In this document: one piece after another, positions 8,399 to 17,577 of the stretch
Layout: every line of letters begins with the position of its first letter
How positions within the stretch are numbered: position 1 is the stretch's first letter
Source: Roseibium limicola
GTDB lineage: Bacteria > Pseudomonadota > Alphaproteobacteria > Rhizobiales > Stappiaceae
Direction: 5' to 3'
NCBI RefSeq assembly: GCF_017313085.1
Contig: NZ_JAFLNF010000003.1
Location: 517,046-581,045, forward strand
DNA length: 64,000 bases
The notes under the pieces: generated by a model
Databases searched by the model: none
Seen by the model: only the letters and a program-made list of their open reading frames with translations
Told to the model about the DNA's origin: nothing
Made by a program: the position numbers and the translations under genes

Positions 8399-9034
8399 TC
8401 ACGGGTAAAGTCGTTCAGTCGACCAGGCCTCTGTTGGGGTATTCCGTGTGAACAGGACCCGGTCATGCAAGCGGAAAGGCCGGTCGTGCCAAAATTCGAT
8501 GGAGGACGGCACAAGCCGCAGCCCGGACCAATGCTCGGGCCGCGGAATATCGCCGATGTTGAACTTAGCGGTGTATTTCGCCACCTCCTTTTCAAGAGCA
8601 AAGCGGCTTTCCAGCGGGCGGGACTGCTTGGAAGCCCAGGCGCCGATGCGGCTGCCACGCGGCCGGGACTGGTAATATTCGTCCGCTTCTGCGTCAGAGA
8701 CCTGCTCGATCGTCCCACGCAGGCGCACTTGACGCCGCAGTGATTTCCAGTGAAAGCACATGGCGCCCTTGCCCGCGCTCAACAGCTCACGTCCCTTGGC
8801 GCTTTCGAAGTTCGTATAAAAAACGAATCCCCGTTCATCGAAGTCCTTCAGCAGGACCATGCGCACATTCGGTAATCCACCTTCATCCACAGTTGCGACC
8901 GCAACAGCGTTGGGATCGTTGGGTTCAGACCCCTTTGCATCCTCAAGCCACGTGTGAAAAAGGGAAAATGGATCCTTGACCTCCGTAAAGTCACCTTTTG
9001 TTAACTCATTTGGCGAAGGCTCATGTGTGGTCAT
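8399..9034 (-). CDS. pdxH: Pyridoxamine 5'-phosphate oxidase
   Basis: FMN-dependent oxidase that converts pyridoxine/pyridoxamine 5'-phosphate to pyridoxal 5'-phosphate; 211 residues, close to E. coli PdxH. Family motifs: an N-terminal [13 protein letters not shown] region; FMN-binding [19 protein letters not shown] and [26 protein letters not shown]; and the C-terminal signature [21 protein letters not shown]. The ATG at 9034 ([10 protein letters not shown]) has AGGA upstream. The frame is open for another 79 codons, but those do not look like PdxH. It is convergent with corA and divergent from a lipoprotein gene. Confidence 0.95.
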   Translation of the reverse strand: MTTHEPSPNELTKGDFTEVKDPFSLFHTWLEDAKGSEPNDPNAVAVATVDEGGLPNVRMVLLKDFDERGFVFYTNFESAKGRELLSAGKGAMCFHWKSLRRQVRLRGTIEQVSDAEADEYYQSRPRGSRIGAWASKQSRPLESRFALEKEVAKYTAKFNIGDIPRPEHWSGLRLVPSSIEFWHDRPFRLHDRVLFTRNTPTEAWSTERLYP

Positions 9035-9108
9035 CTTGTCCTGCCGGAAAGTTTGAAGAAGCGTTTGTTTTTTCAACCTGTGCCGGACGAAGAGAAAGAA
9101 GTTTTCCG

Positions 9109-9609
9109 TTGGCACGCTGCAATTCATATACGCCGTTCGAGGCAAAGATCCAGAGGGCAGGCCTGGCCATTGTCCTCGTGAGCCTGTTCGCGGGGGGCTG
9201 CAGCCAGATTTCAGTTCCGATCGGATCCGCCGATGTGGAGACGCCGATGATCTTGACCGGGGCACTTCCATCGTCTGCCGATCAGGCCTTCGCGGATATC
9301 GAGGACGGCGACCGGGAGGTCATTGCGGGCACTTTGTCACTGCTTCTCAGCTCTCCTGACGAGACAACACCGTCGCTGGCTTATGTCGCAGGTGTCGCAC
9401 CGGAGGACAGCGTTGCCTGGACAAACCCGACAACCGGCAATTCAGGAAGCATCAGTGCGATAGATCGCTCGACCTCCGACAGCACCGGCTGCGTCGGATT
9501 TCGGACCACGGCCAACACGATCGCCGGCGTCCGGCTTTATGCAGGAACAGCCTGCAAGGACATCCGCCAACAGCTGACCATTACCAGTTTGGCCGTAGAG
9601 GCCGCTTGA
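9109..9609 (+). CDS. Predicted outer-membrane lipoprotein (17-kDa/RT0821-like C-terminus)
   Basis: Small lipoprotein, 166 residues from a TTG start. The N-terminus has a hydrophobic segment ending in a lipobox (LVSLFAGGC), so it should be lipidated and membrane-anchored. The rest contains [20 protein letters not shown] and a C-terminal region, [24 protein letters not shown], resembling the RT0821/Lpp0805 surface-protein family. The function of that family is not established. The frame is open back to 8998, overlapping pdxH; the TTG at 9109 keeps the two genes apart by about 75 nt. The start is uncertain, the lipobox is not. Confidence 0.65.
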   Translation: MARCNSYTPFEAKIQRAGLAIVLVSLFAGGCSQISVPIGSADVETPMILTGALPSSADQAFADIEDGDREVIAGTLSLLLSSPDETTPSLAYVAGVAPEDSVAWTNPTTGNSGSISAIDRSTSDSTGCVGFRTTANTIAGVRLYAGTACKDIRQQLTITSLAVEAA

Positions 9610-9779
9610 AGCTGTCAGAAATACCGGTAAAACGGTATGCAAATGACCGGCTCAAGCTAGATGGTATGGAATTTCTTCCCATCAGTTCCGATATAATGGT
9701 CAAGACCATTGCCTGCTCCCTGTGACGACAGCTGACTGCTACAGTGTGGAGCGGTAACCGACAATATTTGGTGACCTTA

Positions 9780-10787
9780 ATGCGAGATCCCTACAGCGTC
9801 CTTGGCGTTGCGAAAACAGCGACTGAAGCCGAGATCAAAAAGGCTTTCCGCACCCTGGCAAAGAAGTTCCACCCGGATCAGAACCAAGACGACCCGGGCG
9901 CGCAACGTCAATTTTCCGAAGCGAACCAAGCTTACGAGATTGTTGGCGACAAGGAAAAGCGCGCCAAATTCGACCGCGGGGAAATCGACGCTGATGGCAA
10001 GCCACGCTATGCGGGCGGTTTCGGCGCTGGAGGACCCGGCGCGGGCGGCTTTTCCGGCTTCCAGGATTTCGACAAGAGCAGTGGCTTCCGATCCAGAACG
10101 GAATCCGGCGGCAATTATTCCGGTGGCGGATTCGACGATATTCTGAATGACATTCTCGGCGGCTTCGGCGGCGCACGGCGTGGCCGTGGCCCGGCGGGAC
10201 CCGGTGCAGCAGGTGCCGGCACACGTCAGCGCGCAACCGGCGCGCCTCCGAAGAAGGGGCAGAATGCCGACATCATTGCACATGTGTCTCTGGAAGAGGT
10301 CGTCAATGCCGGCAAGACAGCCGTCAAGCTGCCAAGCGGCAAGACCGTCAATGTTACCATTCCGGCGGGCACCACGGAGGGCGAAACGATCCGCCTGCGC
10401 GGCCAGGGTCATCCAGGAAGCGACGGCGGCAGTGCCGGGGACGCCATGGTGGAAGTCCGCCTTAAGAAACACCCGTTGTTCGAAGTGCGCGGCTACGATC
10501 TATTGCTCGACCTGCCACTGGCGCTTTACGAGGCTGTTCTAGGAGCCAAGGTCCGCACACCAACTTTGACAGGCGCAGTCAATCTGACCATTCCAGCCCA
10601 CTCTTCCAGCGGGAAGATCATGCGGCTGAAAGGCAAAGGGCTACCGACCAAGACTGGTGGACATGGCGACCTGCTGGTCAAACTGCAGATCACCCTTCCG
10701 CCGCACGAAGATTCAGAACTCCACACACTGATGACCGCCTGGCGAGAGCTGACCCCCTACAAGGCACGCGGCCCCGAGTTCGACTGA
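9780..10787 (+). CDS. DnaJ-family co-chaperone (CbpA-like, no zinc finger)
   Basis: J-domain co-chaperone of DnaK, 335 residues. The J domain lies at about 1-65 (DPYSVLGV, then KFHPDQN with the essential HPD tripeptide). A Gly/Phe-rich linker (about 75-165) and the DnaJ C-terminal substrate-binding beta domains (about 170-330) follow. The four CxxCxGxG zinc-finger repeats of true DnaJ are absent, which points to a type-II, CbpA/DnaJ1-like protein. The ATG used is at the conserved MRDPYSVLG with GGTGA upstream; the frame opens 12 codons earlier with GTG. It is convergent with the SDR operon. Confidence 0.88.
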   Translation: MRDPYSVLGVAKTATEAEIKKAFRTLAKKFHPDQNQDDPGAQRQFSEANQAYEIVGDKEKRAKFDRGEIDADGKPRYAGGFGAGGPGAGGFSGFQDFDKSSGFRSRTESGGNYSGGGFDDILNDILGGFGGARRGRGPAGPGAAGAGTRQRATGAPPKKGQNADIIAHVSLEEVVNAGKTAVKLPSGKTVNVTIPAGTTEGETIRLRGQGHPGSDGGSAGDAMVEVRLKKHPLFEVRGYDLLLDLPLALYEAVLGAKVRTPTLTGAVNLTIPAHSSSGKIMRLKGKGLPTKTGGHGDLLVKLQITLPPHEDSELHTLMTAWRELTPYKARGPEFD

Positions 10788-10845
10788 GCGATATCCCCGT
10801 TGTTATTTGGGTCATCGCCAGATCGCAGAATGGGACGAATCTGTC

Positions 10846-11712
10846 CTATCCGGCAACCGGTCCCAAACTGCAGGGTGCAACACTGTCGGCAGGAACGAAG
10901 AAGTCAGGAGCGAGTGCTTGCGTCGGATCAACACGGTACTGGTCAAAATCAGTCCAGCCGCGTGATGCGAGGAACGTGTCGTCGATCAGGAAATTCCCGG
11001 TGAACCCGGCGGACTTCGTCGTGAAGATCTGATAGGCAGCCTCGGCGATTATATCGGGTGTTCGGCTCTGCTGCATCAGCTTGTCGCCACCGATGATGTT
11101 CTTGATCGCCGCGGTTGCGATCGTCGTGCGTGGCCAGAGTGCATTCACTGCGACACCCTGCTTGCGCAGTTCGCCCGCCAAGCCCAGAACCGCCAGGCTC
11201 ATGCCATATTTGGCTATGGCATAGGGGGTAAACCCGGCAAACCATTTTTCCTGCATATCGAGCGGTGGTGACAGCGTGAGAATATGCGGATTGTCAGACT
11301 TGGCGAGGTAGGGAATGGCGTGTTTGGAACAGGCCAATGTGCCACGCGTGTTAACCTGATGCATCAGATCGAAGCGCTTCATGTCGGTCTGAGCCAAAGG
11401 CGTGAGCTGGATGGCACTGGCGTTGTTCACCAGAATATCCAGCCCGCCAAAAGTCTCAGCAGCCTTGGCCATGGCTGCTTCGACGGCCTCGTCATCACGA
11501 ACATCCAGCACCAATGGCAAGGCCTTGCCGCCCGCGGCCTCGATTTCCTCTGCTGCTGAGTAGATCGTACCTTCCAGCTTGGGGTGCGGCTCGGCTGTCT
11601 TGGCGGCGACCACCACATTGGCGCCATCGCCGGCCGCCTTGAGCGCAATCGCCCGTCCGATGCCGCGAGAGGCACCGGTGATGAAAAGCGTTTTTCCAGA
11701 AAGATTGGTCAT
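10846..11712 (-). CDS. SDR family oxidoreductase (HSDL2-like)
   Basis: NAD(P)-dependent short-chain dehydrogenase, 288 residues. The cofactor motif GASRGIG is at about 14-20, NNAS at about 95-98, and the catalytic YAIAK (YxxxK) at about 168. The Ser usually before it lies in ILTLSPPLDM. The sequence resembles the bacterial homologues of hydroxysteroid dehydrogenase-like 2 (substrate-binding motif ALWPRTTIATAA). It is last in a minus-strand run with an enoyl-CoA hydratase and an acyl-CoA dehydrogenase (gaps 33 and 31 nt), so a hydroxyacyl- or branched-acyl-related substrate is likely but unproven. Confidence 0.85.
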   Translation of the reverse strand: MTNLSGKTLFITGASRGIGRAIALKAAGDGANVVVAAKTAEPHPKLEGTIYSAAEEIEAAGGKALPLVLDVRDDEAVEAAMAKAAETFGGLDILVNNASAIQLTPLAQTDMKRFDLMHQVNTRGTLACSKHAIPYLAKSDNPHILTLSPPLDMQEKWFAGFTPYAIAKYGMSLAVLGLAGELRKQGVAVNALWPRTTIATAAIKNIIGGDKLMQQSRTPDIIAEAAYQIFTTKSAGFTGNFLIDDTFLASRGWTDFDQYRVDPTQALAPDFFVPADSVAPCSLGPVAG

Positions 11713-11745
11713 GAAGTGTCTCTCGAAGTCGGACGTGTCGACGGC

Positions 11746-12483
11746 TCAGCCCTTGCGGGTCATGAATGCCTGGAAGGCGGCCTGGGTTTCAGCGGCGGCA
11801 AGGCGCTCGGCGAAGATCCGTGCCTCAAATTCGATGCGGGCGAGCACTGCGGAGCGATCCCCCAAAAGCAGATCCCGAGACAGACGCAAGGCTTCCGCTG
11901 GTTTCGCGCTGAGCTTATGCGCGCAAGCCATAGCCTCATCTTCAGCGGCCTCACTGATGTGATTGACGAAGCCTGCGGAATGAGCCCGCTCGGCACTGAA
12001 GCTTTCGCCCAGACACAAAAGCTCAAATGCCCGCTGATGCCCCATGATCAAGGGACCGAGCAAAGACGATCCGGCTTCCGGCACCAAACCCAGATCAAGA
12101 AACGGGGTCTTGAACAGAGACTTCGGCGTCGCGAACACCATGTCGCAATGCATCAGCAGCGTGGTGCCGACCCCGATGGCGAGGCCGTCGACAGCTGCCA
12201 CCAGAGGCTTCTCATTCAGCGCAAGTGCCTTCAGAAAGCGCAGAACTGGCGTTCCTTCAAGATCGCCACCTGAGGCCATCTTGATGAAATCGGCGATGTC
12301 GTTGCCAGCCGTGAAACATCCTGATGACCCGGCAATCAGGAAACATCGGATTTCGGGATTGTCGCGGCCCTCCTCCAGAGCCTCGGCCAGTGCTTGATAC
12401 ATCGCAGCCGTCAGGGCGTTCTTCTTTTCGGGGCGCGCAAACCGAAGCAGGCACACTCCTTCCGTGAGGGTCTTTTCAATCAT
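11746..12483 (-). CDS. Enoyl-CoA hydratase/isomerase family protein
   Basis: Crotonase-fold protein, 245 residues, expected to act on acyl-CoA in beta-oxidation. The crotonase oxyanion-hole regions are visible: SSGCFTAGNDIADF (first) and VDGLAIGVGTTLLMHCD (second), with a C-terminal helical part. Of the two hydratase glutamates, only the one in LVPEAGSSLL is in a familiar place. Isomerase activity (ECI/PaaG type) is therefore an alternative. The ATG at 12483 is preceded by GGAGG; the frame runs 25 codons further upstream. It is the middle gene of an acyl-CoA dehydrogenase/hydratase/SDR operon. Confidence 0.85.
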   Translation of the reverse strand: MIEKTLTEGVCLLRFARPEKKNALTAAMYQALAEALEEGRDNPEIRCFLIAGSSGCFTAGNDIADFIKMASGGDLEGTPVLRFLKALALNEKPLVAAVDGLAIGVGTTLLMHCDMVFATPKSLFKTPFLDLGLVPEAGSSLLGPLIMGHQRAFELLCLGESFSAERAHSAGFVNHISEAAEDEAMACAHKLSAKPAEALRLSRDLLLGDRSAVLARIEFEARIFAERLAAAETQAAFQAFMTRKG

Positions 12484-12514
12484 CGGCGGGTCCTCCCTTG
12501 CCGAACAAAATGGA

Positions 12515-14296
12515 TCAGGACGCAAGAGATTCCGGGTCGAACTCCAGAATCGACGCACTGGATGTCACGATGTCGTTTTTCAATGCGAGCGTTTCGGTCA
12601 AAAGAGTTTCGGCAAAATTGCGTGCAAGAAGGGCTCGCTGAGGCGCTGCATGCGCGTGGACGCCGGTCGAGTTCAACGCCCCCTTGGCCAAGAGAACGCC
12701 GCCCACTGTCAGGCCGAAAAGACGCAAGTAAGGCGTGGCACCGGCCAGAACTTCCGGCGTACGGCCTTCCGAACGCGCGACCTGCATCCATTCGGTCGCC
12801 TCGCCCAGGGCATCCAGAGCTTGCGACAGATTGTTGGCAACGCCCGACAGTCCCGAAAGCCCGGAGGCTGCGACGGTGTCTGCAACCGAACGCAGCTCAC
12901 TCATGTAGCCTTTGACATGTGCCCCGTCGGACATCGGCAACTTGCGCAGCACCAGATCTATGGCCTGGATGCCATTGGTGCCCTCATAAATCGCCGCGAT
13001 GCGGGCGTCGCGCAGATGCTGGGCTGCTCCGGTTTCCTCAACATACCCCATGCCTCCATGGATCTGGATGCCGAGAGAGGCGACTTCACTGCCGAAATCG
13101 GTCGAGACAGCCTTGGCAAGCGGGGTCAGAACACCGGCTCGCTCCGCCCAGAACGCTTTGTCTTCTGCGCTTTCCGAGGCATGGCTCATATCAATGGCAT
13201 GCGCGCAGGCGTAACACAGCACACGCGCCACCTGCGTGCGGGACTTCATCGCCAACAGCATGCGCTTGATATCCGGGTGACGGGCAATCGAGCTCATCTC
13301 CGGTCCCTTGTCGCCCGGGCCGCGTCCCTGCTTGCGGTCCAGGGCATAGGCCAACGCCTGTTGATAGGCCCGTTCCGCCACTCCCAGCCCCTGAACACCG
13401 ACGGCCAGACGGGCGTTGTTCATCATCGTGAACATGCAAGCGAGGCCGCGATTTTCCTCACCGATCAGCCAGCCCGTGGCTCCTCCCTCGTCACCAAAGA
13501 TCATGGTGCAGGTAGGCGAGCCGTGGATGCCGAGCTTGTGCTCAACGCCGGCGCAACGCACATCATTGCGCGGTCCCAACGATCCGTCGGCCTGAACCGG
13601 GAATTTCGGTACGAGGAACAGCGAGATGCCCTTGGTCCCCGCCGGAGCATCCGGGAGACGGGCCAGCACGAGGTGGACGATGTTGTCCGTCATGTCGTGC
13701 TCGCCGTATGTGATGAAGATCTTCTGACCGAAGATGCGGTAGGTTCCGTCGTCATTGCGTTCTGCGCGGGCGCGAATGGCATTCAGATCTGATCCGGCCT
13801 GAGGCTCGGTCAGGTTCATCGTCGCCATCCACTCGCCCGACACCAGTTTTTCCAGATAGGTCGTCTTCAGGTCGTCACTGGCGTGCTTCTCCAGCGCTTC
13901 GACGCCGCCCATGGTCAGAGTTGGTCCGATCGCAAAGGCCATCGATCCGGAATTCCACATTTCCAGAGCGGCGGTGTTCAGCATCACCGGCAGGCCTTGT
14001 CCACCGGACGCCTCAGAGGCGCTCAATCCGTTCCACCCGCCTTCGGCCCAGGCCTTGTAAAGCTCCTTCCAACCCGGAGGCGTGCTCACCTCACCGTTCT
14101 TGAATGGTGTCCCGTGCAGATCAGCCACCCGGTTCAGCGGAGCGATTTCCTCGCCGGCAAACCGACCCGCCTCAGTCAAAATAGCCTCGAACAGATCATC
14201 GCTGACTTCTGAAAAACTTGCCGTTTTCTGAAGGTCGGACAGGCCGCAGACCTGTGAAAGGGTGAAGGCGATCTCGGTGATCGGCGCCTTGTACAT
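12515..14296 (-). CDS. Acyl-CoA dehydrogenase with extended C-terminal domain (DmdC-type)
   Basis: FAD-dependent acyl-CoA dehydrogenase, 593 residues, far longer than the usual 380. The N-terminus MYKAPITEIAFTL and the length match the DmdC/FadE group with an extra C-terminal ACDC domain (about 465-593). FAD-binding segments include MNLTEPQAGSDLNAI and IFGQKIFITYGEHD. The catalytic-base region is AIYEGTNGIQAIDLVLRK. DmdC acts on methylmercaptopropionyl-CoA in DMSP degradation, but close paralogs act on ordinary acyl-CoAs, so the substrate is open. It has a strong GGGAGG Shine-Dalgarno 6 nt before the ATG. It is the first gene of its operon and is preceded by a palindromic operator candidate. 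Confidence 0.9.
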   Translation of the reverse strand: MYKAPITEIAFTLSQVCGLSDLQKTASFSEVSDDLFEAILTEAGRFAGEEIAPLNRVADLHGTPFKNGEVSTPPGWKELYKAWAEGGWNGLSASEASGGQGLPVMLNTAALEMWNSGSMAFAIGPTLTMGGVEALEKHASDDLKTTYLEKLVSGEWMATMNLTEPQAGSDLNAIRARAERNDDGTYRIFGQKIFITYGEHDMTDNIVHLVLARLPDAPAGTKGISLFLVPKFPVQADGSLGPRNDVRCAGVEHKLGIHGSPTCTMIFGDEGGATGWLIGEENRGLACMFTMMNNARLAVGVQGLGVAERAYQQALAYALDRKQGRGPGDKGPEMSSIARHPDIKRMLLAMKSRTQVARVLCYACAHAIDMSHASESAEDKAFWAERAGVLTPLAKAVSTDFGSEVASLGIQIHGGMGYVEETGAAQHLRDARIAAIYEGTNGIQAIDLVLRKLPMSDGAHVKGYMSELRSVADTVAASGLSGLSGVANNLSQALDALGEATEWMQVARSEGRTPEVLAGATPYLRLFGLTVGGVLLAKGALNSTGVHAHAAPQRALLARNFAETLLTETLALKNDIVTSSASILEFDPESLAS

Positions 14297-14409
14297 TCAG
14301 AACCTCCCAATTCGTTCTTTCGATGCTGCGGCCTGACACCCTTGACGGGCGGGCCCAAGCACCGCAAAAGCCCCTTATCGAGGCGTGTTTCAGCGAGACA
14401 GTAGTCTGC

Positions 14410-14425
14410 TTGACGTAAACGTCAA
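14410..14425 (-). promoter_or_regulatory. 16-bp palindromic operator candidate (LiuR/MerR-like) upstream of the acyl-CoA dehydrogenase operon
   Basis: Minus strand reads TTGACGTTTACGTCAA: 7-bp arms (TTGACGT / ACGTCAA) in perfect dyad around a 2-bp centre. MerR-family regulators of branched-chain and fatty acid catabolism (LiuR type) are reported to bind ACGT..ACGT palindromes of this kind, to my recollection. It lies 114 nt before the first gene, and TTGACG could double as a -35 element. No merR gene is in the window. The 14297-14528 gap contains no other feature. Confidence 0.5.
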
Positions 14426-14528
14426 CCCGTATCCTAAGGGCAGGTCAAACCGGCGACACAACGTGCGCCTCCTCTCCTGACGGGTGCTGCCGCGCTGACA
14501 AATACTAGATTCGGAGCGAGGCGGAACC

Positions 14529-15524
14529 ATGCACCGGTGGACTGTCAACCTGAACACCAGAAGCTGGCTGGACAGCCCCGAAGCCGCAGAGGTTGCCGGC
14601 TCGTTGACCGCCGGCCAACTGATTGCTGTGCCGACAGAAACCGTCTACGGGCTTGCTGCGGATGCCAGCAACGGCGAGGCCTGTGCCCGGATCTATGAGG
14701 CGAAAGGTCGCCCCCAGTTCAATCCGCTGATTTCCCATGTGGAAAGTTTCTCCCGCGCTCAGACACATGGCGTTTTCTCGCCATCGGCCATCAAACTGGC
14801 GAAAGCGTTCTGGCCGGGTCCACTTACCCTGGTGCTCCCGAGAAAAGACAGCTCGCCCATCTCCAGCCTGGCAACGGCAGGGCTCTCCACGGTTGCCTTG
14901 CGGGTTCCCGCAGGGCCGGTCATGCGGTTTCTGGCAGAGACGACCGGGCGCCCTATCGCAGCGCCGAGCGCCAATCTTTCCGGCAAGATCAGTCCGACCA
15001 CTGCCGATGACGTTGCCGCAGACCTCGGCAACAGCCTTGCCTGGCTCATTGACGCAGGCCCCTGCACGGTTGGGGTTGAATCCACCATCCTGTCCGTGAT
15101 TGACGACAACGTCCGCCTTCTGAGACCCGGAGGCCTTTCCCGCGAGGACATCGAGGCCGTTCTTGGATATACGGTAGAAGGTGTGCCCCAGATCGGCGGA
15201 ACGGAAGCTCCTCTGGCCCCCGGCATGCTCTCATCTCACTATGCGCCGCGCGCCGGCGTTCGATTAAATGCACACAATGTAAAAGCTGGCGAAGCGCTGC
15301 TGACCTTCGGCTCACTCCCCGTCGAAGGACAGAATCTGGCCTGCAGTGTGTTCAACCTGAGTGAGACCGGTAGCCTCACTGAAGCGGCTGCAAACCTGTT
15401 CTCCGGTCTCCGAAAGCTGGATGCCACCGGTAGCGGCCAGATCTGCGTCGCACCGATTCCCTTTACCGGCCTGGGTGAGGCGATCAACGACCGCTTGATA
15501 CGCGCAGCAGCCCCACGAGACTAA
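14529..15524 (+). CDS. L-threonylcarbamoyladenylate synthase (Sua5/YwlC type)
   Basis: Makes threonylcarbamoyl-AMP from Thr, bicarbonate and ATP for the t6A37 modification of ANN-decoding tRNAs. It has 331 residues: an N-terminal YrdC domain (about 14-205) plus a C-terminal Sua5 domain (about 230-328). That makes it the long Sua5 form rather than short TsaC. Motifs: IAVPTETVYGLAADA, YEAKGRPQFNPLI, AFWPGPLTLVL, IAAPSANLSGKISPT and the linker APGMLSSHYAPRAGV. Plus-strand single gene followed by a hairpin. Confidence 0.93.
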   Translation: MHRWTVNLNTRSWLDSPEAAEVAGSLTAGQLIAVPTETVYGLAADASNGEACARIYEAKGRPQFNPLISHVESFSRAQTHGVFSPSAIKLAKAFWPGPLTLVLPRKDSSPISSLATAGLSTVALRVPAGPVMRFLAETTGRPIAAPSANLSGKISPTTADDVAADLGNSLAWLIDAGPCTVGVESTILSVIDDNVRLLRPGGLSREDIEAVLGYTVEGVPQIGGTEAPLAPGMLSSHYAPRAGVRLNAHNVKAGEALLTFGSLPVEGQNLACSVFNLSETGSLTEAAANLFSGLRKLDATGSGQICVAPIPFTGLGEAINDRLIRAAAPRD

Positions 15525-16037
15525 TCTCTTCATCCAATTTCGATCGTTTACCCGGCAAACCTGACAAGTCAGGTGTTGCACAGATGCAGCGGTCGCTTCG
15601 TTTTGCACAGGTTAAGCTGGATCGCGGATCAATCATCTCGTGTAAATTTAAAATTTACCCTACGTTAATAACAGAAGTTCTCTTTGCACCTACCTCCCCT
15701 CGAGCGCGTATCTGCTCGCACCTAAAGCGGGGTCGGACCTAAGCCCAGGTCGACCCCGCCTCTTTAGAGGGCGCCCTCACCGCTCTAGATCGACGCTTTC
15801 CAAGGCAAGGCGTCTCCAGCAGCAAGCCGCCTGCCGTCCTTGCCACCCGCAGGTGCTTACCGGCATATACCAATGCCGACGAGGGGCAGGCAGCCTCGAA
15901 ATCACTCGTCCAAGGCTCCCCGCAATGCCGCGACCGATTGACAGCGCACCGGTTGGCGGCTCTGATGGCGTTAACGATCTGAGCGCTACATGCCAGACCA
16001 AGCAACATTCACACTTTTGATTTCCGGTGCATTTTTC
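15525..16037. other. Sua5-HDAC intergenic region; possible small RNA locus
   Basis: About 510 nt without a protein gene I can support. It contains an A/T-rich stretch (about 15640-15675), then ACCTCCCCT (15692-15700), which is complementary to Shine-Dalgarno sequences, then a strong hairpin (15724-15765). That succession is what alphaproteobacterial trans-acting small RNAs look like, but no promoter stands out. The end nearest the HDAC gene (15990-16037) is open in its frame but has no family similarity. Confidence 0.3.
15724..15765 (+). terminator. Hairpin downstream of sua5
   Basis: A 9-bp G/C stem, GCGGGGTCG paired with CGACCCCGC, is extended inward by ACCT/AGGT and outward by A/T pairs. 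On the plus strand it is followed by CTCTTTAG, a weak U-tract. It lies about 200 nt after the sua5 stop, which is far for a simple 3' terminator. It may belong to a separate short transcript. Confidence 0.5.
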
Positions 16038-16967
16038 GTGTCCACGCTGCTCCTTCACCATTCGACATTTCTTGATCACCTGACGCCGATTGGCCACCCT
16101 GAACGCCCCGACCGATTGCGCGCAATAGACCGCATTTTGGAAGATGAACGCTTTCAGGCGCTGGAAAGAGATATGGCGCCGGTAGGCCGCGTCGAAGACA
16201 TCGCACGCGCTCACCCGATGGCCTATGTGGATACCCTCCATAATCTTGCCCCGGAAGAAGGTCTGGTCAGGATTGATGCCGATACGACGCTCTCTCCAGG
16301 AAGTTGGGAGGCAATTCTGCGCGGTGTTGGCGGGGCCTGTCGCGCTGTTGATGAAGTGGTCGAAAAGCGCGTCAACAACGCCTTCTCCGCTTCGCGCCCT
16401 CCGGGCCACCACGCCGAGAAAGACCGGGCAATGGGCTTCTGCTTTTTCAACAATGTGGCGGTCGCTGCTCGCTATGCGCAAAGCCAATACGGGTTGGAGC
16501 GTGTCGCCATCGTCGATTTCGATGTCCATCATGGCAATGGAACGCAGGACATTTTCTGGGCTGACCCAAGCGTGATGTACTGCTCAACCCATCAGATGCC
16601 GCTTTACCCGGGCTCAGGCGCGGCAAGTGAAACCGGGGATGCCAATACGATCGTCAACGCGCCTCTAGCGCCCGGCGCCGATGGAGAAGCGTTCCGCGAA
16701 GCCCTCGATATCGTCGTTCTTCCAAGGCTAGAAGCTTTTGCTCCCGATCTTCTGATCATATCTGCCGGCTTTGACGCCCACGCACGCGATCCCCTTGGCG
16801 GGCTCAACCTGAACGAAACGGATTTCGCCCGGGCGACCAAAAGCCTGCTGGATGTTGCCGACCGCCATTGCGATGGCCGTGTGGTCTCGGTTCTCGAAGG
16901 CGGATACGACCTTGAAAGCCTTGCCCGCTCGACTGCGGCCCATGTTCTGACACTGATGACCGGCTAG
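16038..16967 (+). CDS. Histone deacetylase family protein (acetylpolyamine amidohydrolase-like)
   Basis: Zinc amidohydrolase of the arginase/deacetylase fold, 309 residues from the GTG chosen here. Bacterial members remove acetyl groups from polyamines or other acetylamides. Motifs: PIGHPERPDR near the N-terminus; RPPGHHAEKDRAMGFCFFNN with the catalytic His pair; VDFDVHHGNGTQ with metal-binding Asp and His; SAGFDAHARDPLGGL with the third metal Asp; and VLEGGYDLESL near the end. The GTG start gives VSTLLLHHSTFLDHL, the typical family N-terminus; the frame opens 16 codons earlier. Next to xseB, as in other Rhizobiales. Confidence 0.9.
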   Translation: MSTLLLHHSTFLDHLTPIGHPERPDRLRAIDRILEDERFQALERDMAPVGRVEDIARAHPMAYVDTLHNLAPEEGLVRIDADTTLSPGSWEAILRGVGGACRAVDEVVEKRVNNAFSASRPPGHHAEKDRAMGFCFFNNVAVAARYAQSQYGLERVAIVDFDVHHGNGTQDIFWADPSVMYCSTHQMPLYPGSGAASETGDANTIVNAPLAPGADGEAFREALDIVVLPRLEAFAPDLLIISAGFDAHARDPLGGLNLNETDFARATKSLLDVADRHCDGRVVSVLEGGYDLESLARSTAAHVLTLMTG

Positions 16968-17102
16968 AAGCGAAAACCTCGAGTTAACGACAAAAGCCCT
17001 GAGGAGAACCGCGCAGTCGACAGCCCGCGCGCTTGACCTCAGACCCCGCGTGGCTAATCTGCCAGCAATTCCTTTGATTTCAAACTTCAGCGAGCCCGTT
17101 TC

Positions 17103-17372
17103 ATGACCCAGTCCGAACCTTCGACCGCGTCACAAGCTGATCTCTCCGCCTTGTCCTTTGAGGAGGCTCTGAAGCAGCTGGAAACGATTGTTCGGGAATT
17201 GGAGCAAGGCAATGTCCCGCTCGAACGCAGCATCGAAATGTACGAGCGCGGCGCTCAGTTACGTGCCCACTGCGATACTTTGCTGCGTGCGGCCGAAGCC
17301 AAGGTCGAAAAAATTCAGCTTGGACAGGATGGCTCGGCTTCAGGTACCACCAGTCTCGACCCGGACGTTTGA
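17103..17372 (+). CDS. xseB: Exodeoxyribonuclease VII small subunit
   Basis: Small subunit of exonuclease VII, which degrades single-stranded DNA together with XseA. 89 residues, helical throughout. The family core is at about 17-65: [20 protein letters not shown], then [18 protein letters not shown]. The large subunit is not in the window. It sits between the HDAC-family gene and dxs, a conserved neighbourhood, although a LuxR-type gene is interposed before dxs. No strong Shine-Dalgarno was seen before the ATG. Confidence 0.93.
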   Translation: MTQSEPSTASQADLSALSFEEALKQLETIVRELEQGNVPLERSIEMYERGAQLRAHCDTLLRAAEAKVEKIQLGQDGSASGTTSLDPDV

Positions 17373-17380
17373 AGTCGGGA

Positions 17381-17399
17381 TATTTCGCCGGCCGAAATA
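17381..17399 (+). terminator. Weak hairpin after xseB
   Basis: TATTTCG and CGAAATA pair as 7-bp arms around CCGGC, 9 nt after the xseB stop. A loose T-rich stretch (TTGTATTCTTTA) follows. The remaining gap up to 17577 shows nothing else recognisable. Confidence 0.35.
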
Positions 17400-17577
17400 C
17401 ATCCTTGTATTCTTTATACTTTCGCAGCATTTTACTTGTTGGCACTGGAGGTCAGCGGTATACGCGCGGATAATTCCTTTAGAAAATTTGCCTTAACAGA
17501 CCTCGCATTCATAGAGTTTCGGCTCTATCGGCCTGAGTGGCCTTGCATTTCCGCTGCGAGTTTAGAAACATCCCGGC

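Noticed and set aside
12464..13792. 442-codon plus-strand open frame antisense to the acyl-CoA dehydrogenase
   Set aside because: GC-driven shadow; no Shine-Dalgarno, no domain, and the opposite strand is a clear enzyme.
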